DNA of 9,504 nucleotides, taken from NCBI GenBank assembly GCA_003152955.1, contig PMBQ01000208.1, positions 1-9,504 of the forward strand, in the 5' to 3' direction. The notes beneath the pieces are model-generated. The model was not told the DNA's origin, did not search any database, and worked only from the letters and a program-made list of their open reading frames with translations. A program made the position numbers and the translations under genes. The stretch's first letter is position 1, and every line of letters starts with the position of its first letter. This DNA comes from Candidatus Bathyarchaeota archaeon. GTDB taxonomy: Archaea > Thermoproteota > Bathyarchaeia > 40CM-2-53-6 > FEN-987. This document shows, piece by piece, positions 6,933 through 9,504 of this stretch.

Positions 6933-7706
6933 TCACACTTGGGCCTCTCGTGTTGCTCCCGAGCAGATGCACGTTCTGTGGGTTGGGATGTTCTCGACTG
7001 TTCTCCGAATCAGACTGGTAATTTCTGGTATCGTCTTCCTGCCGATTTCCATAACCTCTAAGGCAGACAGCTTCGCCTGTTTCCCAGCTGCTCGGTTCGA
7101 GACGAAACATATCGTGGAATAGCACATTTCGAGTTCTCTTGCGAGAAATGTTTCGGGCGCGCCCGTCATGCCAACCAAGTCGCCTCCGAGCCTTTCGAGC
7201 ATGCGTATTTCGGCTGGTGTCTCATATCGAGGCCCTTCAGTTGCAACTAGAACTGATCCGTCCCAAACCTTCACTTTCCCTCCCTTTGAAGCGTCGAGCA
7301 TTACCTTCCTCAGTTCTGGACAGTACGGTTGTGAAACATCGATATGAGTTACAGGAGAGCTGTCGAAGAAGGTTGCACTCCTTGATTTAGTCATGTCAAT
7401 TATGTCCGCTGGAATCGAAAGGTCCCCCGGTTCATATTCCGAGTTAATGCTCCCCACCGCATTCGTAGCAATGATTCGTTCTACACCAAGCCGCTTGAGT
7501 GCTGACAGGTTTGCTCTGTAATTGACTCTGTGTGGCGGGAGGTCATGTTTCGGACCGTGTCTGGGCAAGAACGCGATTTCTTGTTCACATATAATTCCGA
7601 CTGAGATCAACGGTGCAGGCCCATACGGAGTACCAATTCTAACCTGCCTTGTCCCTTGCAAAAGCCTCTCAAGACCACTTCCTCCTACCACTGCAATTCT
7701 AGTCAT
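6933..7706 (-). CDS. MTAP/PNP-family nucleoside phosphorylase (methylthioadenosine, methylthioinosine or 6-oxopurine substrate)
   Basis: This 257-residue protein cleaves a purine (methylthio)nucleoside with phosphate, giving the free base and a (methylthio)ribose-1-phosphate for purine or methionine salvage. Motifs: GGSGL (8-12) with the phosphate-site Ser10; LPRHGPKHDLPPHRVNYRAN (47-66); TNAVGSI (81-87); DVSQPYCPELR (123-133); TEGPRYETPAEIRML (156-170); and GMTGAPETFLARELEMCYS (179-197). Near the base site it reads FVSNRAAG, with Asn204. In this superfamily an Asn there is typical of 6-oxopurine enzymes (human PNP Asn243), while human MTAP has Asp220. A methylthioinosine, inosine or guanosine substrate is therefore plausible, and I leave the symbol blank. 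A Cys-x-Cys pair (Cys246, Cys248) near the C-terminus recalls the CXC disulfide of Sulfolobus MTAP II and Pyrococcus PNP, suggesting thermal stabilisation. It lies 18 bp after the coiled-coil gene and 4 bp before uppS. Confidence 0.9.
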   Translation of the reverse strand: MTRIAVVGGSGLERLLQGTRQVRIGTPYGPAPLISVGIICEQEIAFLPRHGPKHDLPPHRVNYRANLSALKRLGVERIIATNAVGSINSEYEPGDLSIPADIIDMTKSRSATFFDSSPVTHIDVSQPYCPELRKVMLDASKGGKVKVWDGSVLVATEGPRYETPAEIRMLERLGGDLVGMTGAPETFLARELEMCYSTICFVSNRAAGKQAKLSALEVMEIGRKTIPEITSLIRRTVENIPTHRTCICSGATREAQV

Positions 7707-7724
7707 CTTGCGCAGATACCTACG

Positions 7725-8618
7725 CTAATCGTCACTATCTGAAAGCGAATCCCCCATTAACGCCTGAAATTCCTCAAAGGATAGCTTTCCGCCAGTTCGA
7801 AGTTTCTCATTTGCTGCTTCTTTGTACTTTGATTTGACCTTCTCACCCTTCTCAACCTTAGAGGGTTTGACCTCACGAATCTGTGCCCGTATCTGATCCA
7901 TTCGTTCTAGGTTATCTTTCAATCCAGCTACGACTTCACGGCGCTGCTTGCTTAGCTCAATATACTCCGCGTGCTTAATGTCTGCGCTCTTCTTCTTCTC
8001 CGCAAGCACTTTCACAAGGTCGTGCATTGCTCCGTGAACTTTCTCGCTCTCCTCAGCCATCTTCGTCAGTTGCTCGTGCGCTGACTGCGCTTGGATCCTA
8101 AGTGCACCAACGTCGATCTTAAGGCGGAGTAGTTTATCCCTGACGTTCTTGAGGCCCTTGTGCTTTGCCAAGTTGGCTTCCAGGGCCCCTATTTTTGCGA
8201 TCAGGTTCCTTTCGGTCTGTGGTGCTAGCGGATTAGTTTGAATGAACCACTCTAACCGTTTGATCTGCGTTAGAATGTCGGACATGCTTCCCTGCAGTTG
8301 CTCGGAGATTTTACGGGTCTGCTCTAACGTTTGTGCTAGAGTTTCCCTTTTCTTAGCTGCTGCATTTTGTAGCTCGTCGCGTTTGATCTTAAGCTCCTTA
8401 ACCTTAGCGTTTAGTGAATCTCTCTTCGACTTAAGCTCCTTAACCTCTGCGGAAATGCGCCTTACCTCTGCGTTGAGTGAGTCACGTTCCGCTATCGTCT
8501 GATCTATGCCTTTTCTCAGGGAGCTGATCTCAACTTTCTTGGCAACGATTTTGGAAGTGAGATCTTTGAGTTCACCATATAAGTCCTCGACGGATGTTTG
8601 AATTTGTTGGGTATCCAT
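7725..8618 (-). CDS. Uncharacterised archaeal coiled-coil protein (COG1340-like)
   Basis: This 297-residue protein is mostly charged heptad repeats. Long helices are predicted at about residues 5-120 and 135-250, on either side of IKRLEWFIQTNPLAP (119-133). That phrase and the C-terminal KLRTGGKLSFEEFQALMGD (about 272-290) are what I recall as hallmarks of the archaeal COG1340 family. No function is established for it that I know of. There is no signal peptide, membrane segment or catalytic motif. The extreme C-terminus is acidic (SLSDSDD). Residues 45-85 contain duplicated heptads (RDSLNA twice, VKELK twice). The ATG start at 8616-8618 lies 9 nt after a GAGGAG Shine-Dalgarno sequence. It heads the set with the phosphorylase and uppS. 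It is too short to be an SMC, but it could be structural or a scaffold. Certainty is high that it is real and low on function. Confidence 0.85.
   Translation of the reverse strand: MDTQQIQTSVEDLYGELKDLTSKIVAKKVEISSLRKGIDQTIAERDSLNAEVRRISAEVKELKSKRDSLNAKVKELKIKRDELQNAAAKKRETLAQTLEQTRKISEQLQGSMSDILTQIKRLEWFIQTNPLAPQTERNLIAKIGALEANLAKHKGLKNVRDKLLRLKIDVGALRIQAQSAHEQLTKMAEESEKVHGAMHDLVKVLAEKKKSADIKHAEYIELSKQRREVVAGLKDNLERMDQIRAQIREVKPSKVEKGEKVKSKYKEAANEKLRTGGKLSFEEFQALMGDSLSDSDD
8388..8446. repeat. 17-bp direct repeat inside the coiled-coil gene
   Basis: The plus strand reads CTTAAGCTCCTTAACCT at 8388-8404 and again at 8430-8446, identical and offset by 42 bp (14 codons, two heptads). It encodes the repeated EVKELK/KVKELK stretch. 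A second, diverged pair (GCGTTTAGTGAATC and GCGTTGAGTGAGTC, 63 bp apart) encodes RDSLNA twice. This points to heptad expansion by duplication within the gene. Confidence 0.8.
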
Positions 8619-8627
8619 GGGGGGTAA

Positions 8628-8633
8628 CTCCTC
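8628..8633 (-). promoter_or_regulatory. Shine-Dalgarno sequence for the coiled-coil gene
   Basis: The minus strand reads GAGGAG with a 9-nt spacer (TTACCCCCC) before the ATG at 8616-8618. This fixes the start, and a ribosome site is expected for a gene with a long leader. Confidence 0.7.
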
Positions 8634-8704
8634 AGTGACTCACCTTCTTGGAAGAACCTTCCTGGAATACTCTTGGAATGCCAGTTGCGGCACGCTTGTG
8701 ACTT

Positions 8705-8726
8705 TCAAATTGACCCCGCGATTTGA
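8705..8726. repeat. Inverted repeat at the predicted transcription start of the coiled-coil operon
   Basis: TCAAAT (8705-8710) and ATTTGA (8721-8726) are perfect 6-bp arms around a 10-nt GC-rich spacer. They would form a short hairpin at the very 5' end of the predicted transcript, or serve as a protein-binding dyad just downstream of the TATA-like box. Short arms like these can also occur by chance. Confidence 0.35.
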
Positions 8727-8751
8727 GACTAGGCCAGAGATTTGGTTGCCC

Positions 8752-8760
8752 ATATTTAAT
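8752..8760 (-). promoter_or_regulatory. TATA-box-like promoter element for the coiled-coil/phosphorylase/uppS set
   Basis: The minus strand reads ATTAAATAT, close to the archaeal TATA consensus. The usual spacing of about 25 nt puts transcription start near 8727, giving a leader of roughly 110 nt. It lies 18 bp after the acdB stop, the only spacer of useful size here. This is inferred from sequence only. Confidence 0.4.
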
Positions 8761-8777
8761 TCGTTGCCTACATTTTC

Positions 8778-9500
8778 TCAGGAGTGAACCGGACTATTTT
8801 CGGTCAATATTACTCTAGCGTCAACTATATTGGCTCCAGTTCCGTAGACCATTATCGGGTTTAAGTCGATCTGACCAACACATGAATTTTCGAGCATAAG
8901 CCGTGATGTACCCTGGATTATTCTGACTATCGCTTCCTCGTCTGCTGCCGGGAGCCCCCGAATTCCTTTCAAAACAGGGTACGAGCGGATCTCCTTGATC
9001 ATTTCTCTAGAATCCAACTCTTCCAGCGGTGCCAGCCTGAAAGTCACATCCTTCAGAACTTCAACGAAAATTCCTCCGAGGCCGAACAGGATGGTCGGTC
9101 CGAATTGGCTATCTCTGATGCCACCTACTATTACTTCTAATCCCTTAGGTGCCATGTGTTGGACAATAACGCCTTCGACACGGGCGTTATCGTTGTATAC
9201 CTTCGTGTTATCTATAACCTGCTGGTAACCGCGCTCAACTTCATCCCTTGACCTTAAGTCGAGTAGAACTCCTCTCGCTTCAGATTTATGCAATATGTCC
9301 GGAGACATGATTTTGAGCACGACCGGGAAGGCAACCTTCTCTGCTGCCTCGACGGCCTCTGAGGCGTTCCGAGCTACGATGAAATCAGGTGTTGGCATGC
9401 CATAGGCACGACAGATCTCCCTAGCTTCAGACTCAAGGAGCGATTTGCGGTTCTCTCGAAGTGCTGCTTGAAGAATTCGCTCAACAAGAGGGGGTGACAT
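8778..9500 (-). CDS. acdB: Acetyl-CoA synthetase (ADP-forming), beta subunit, ATP-grasp
   Basis: This 240-residue protein is close to the roughly 230 residues of the Pyrococcus beta subunit. With an alpha subunit the enzyme converts acyl-CoA, ADP and phosphate to the acid, CoA and ATP, the energy-saving last step of sugar, amino-acid or peptide fermentation in many archaea. It is cytosolic. The whole length is one ATP-grasp_5 domain: FPVVLKIMSPDILHKSEARGVLLDL (58-82) with ATP-binding Lys63 and His71. His71 matches the beta-subunit histidine implicated in phosphate transfer in the Korarchaeum enzyme. Further on are GVIVQHMAPKGLEVIVGG (110-127), GPTILFGLGGIFVEVLKD (134-151), and a metal-site QIDLNPIMV (210-218). 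The ATG start at 9498-9500 is only 4 bp from the window edge, so no ribosome site can be judged. The alpha subunit is not in view. The 'taac' just upstream could be the stop of a preceding gene. Confidence 0.94.
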   Translation of the reverse strand: MSPPLVERILQAALRENRKSLLESEAREICRAYGMPTPDFIVARNASEAVEAAEKVAFPVVLKIMSPDILHKSEARGVLLDLRSRDEVERGYQQVIDNTKVYNDNARVEGVIVQHMAPKGLEVIVGGIRDSQFGPTILFGLGGIFVEVLKDVTFRLAPLEELDSREMIKEIRSYPVLKGIRGLPAADEEAIVRIIQGTSRLMLENSCVGQIDLNPIMVYGTGANIVDARVILTENSPVHS

Positions 9501-9504
9501 GTTA

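Noticed and set aside
6859..7125. 88-codon minus-strand frame across the phosphorylase end and uppS start
   Set aside because: It is an alternative frame inside two well-supported genes, with low-complexity charged and serine-rich content.
1..9504. CRISPR array, insertion sequence or defence system
   Set aside because: There are no regularly spaced repeats, transposase, integrase or terminal inverted repeats, and all genes fit core archaeal functions.

Overview
The window comes from an archaeon. It encodes ribosomal protein S8e and SRP19, which bacteria lack. Its SMC is of archaeal type, its prenyl synthase has archaeal character, and it carries a stand-alone beta subunit of ADP-forming acetyl-CoA synthetase. 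A true SMC with both kleisin (ScpA) and ScpB argues against Sulfolobales-type crenarchaea. A TACK-group archaeon of the Bathyarchaeia/Nitrososphaeria kind is my best guess, but the window alone does not settle it. Base composition is moderate, and TTG start codons are frequent (scpA, scpB, srp19 and probably the gene at the left edge).

Every supported gene lies on the minus strand, so transcription runs from high to low coordinates. From the right: (1) acdB, encoding the ATP-grasp subunit of acetyl-CoA synthetase (ADP-forming), complete at its 5' end but with no upstream context. (2) A 159-bp spacer with a good TATA-like box, an inverted repeat near the predicted transcription start and a long leader. 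(3) A close set of a coiled-coil protein of the archaeal COG1340 type, an MTAP/PNP-family nucleoside phosphorylase and a cis-prenyltransferase (uppS-type), with gaps of only 18 and 4 bp. (4) A 277-bp non-coding region with a possible promoter and a spaced inverted repeat. (5) smc, scpA and scpB, which overlap one another, followed by rps8e and srp19. (6) At the left edge, the first 43 or so residues of a membrane-anchored protein.

The centrepiece is the overlapping smc-scpA-scpB set, which encodes the whole SMC-kleisin-ScpB complex for chromosome organisation and segregation. scpA and scpB both start at TTG codons inside the end of the gene before, each behind a strong Shine-Dalgarno sequence. 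This suggests coupled translation and controlled stoichiometry. Downstream, rps8e and srp19 link it to translation and protein targeting. The other genes are household metabolism: acetyl-CoA/ATP, purine or methylthio-nucleoside salvage, and polyprenyl lipid carrier synthesis. I found no CRISPR array, transposon, tRNA, rRNA or other sign of a mobile element. I did not find a clearly new system. The points most worth checking are the SMC signature-motif variant, the coupled TTG starts, the specificity of the phosphorylase and the uncharacterised coiled-coil protein.
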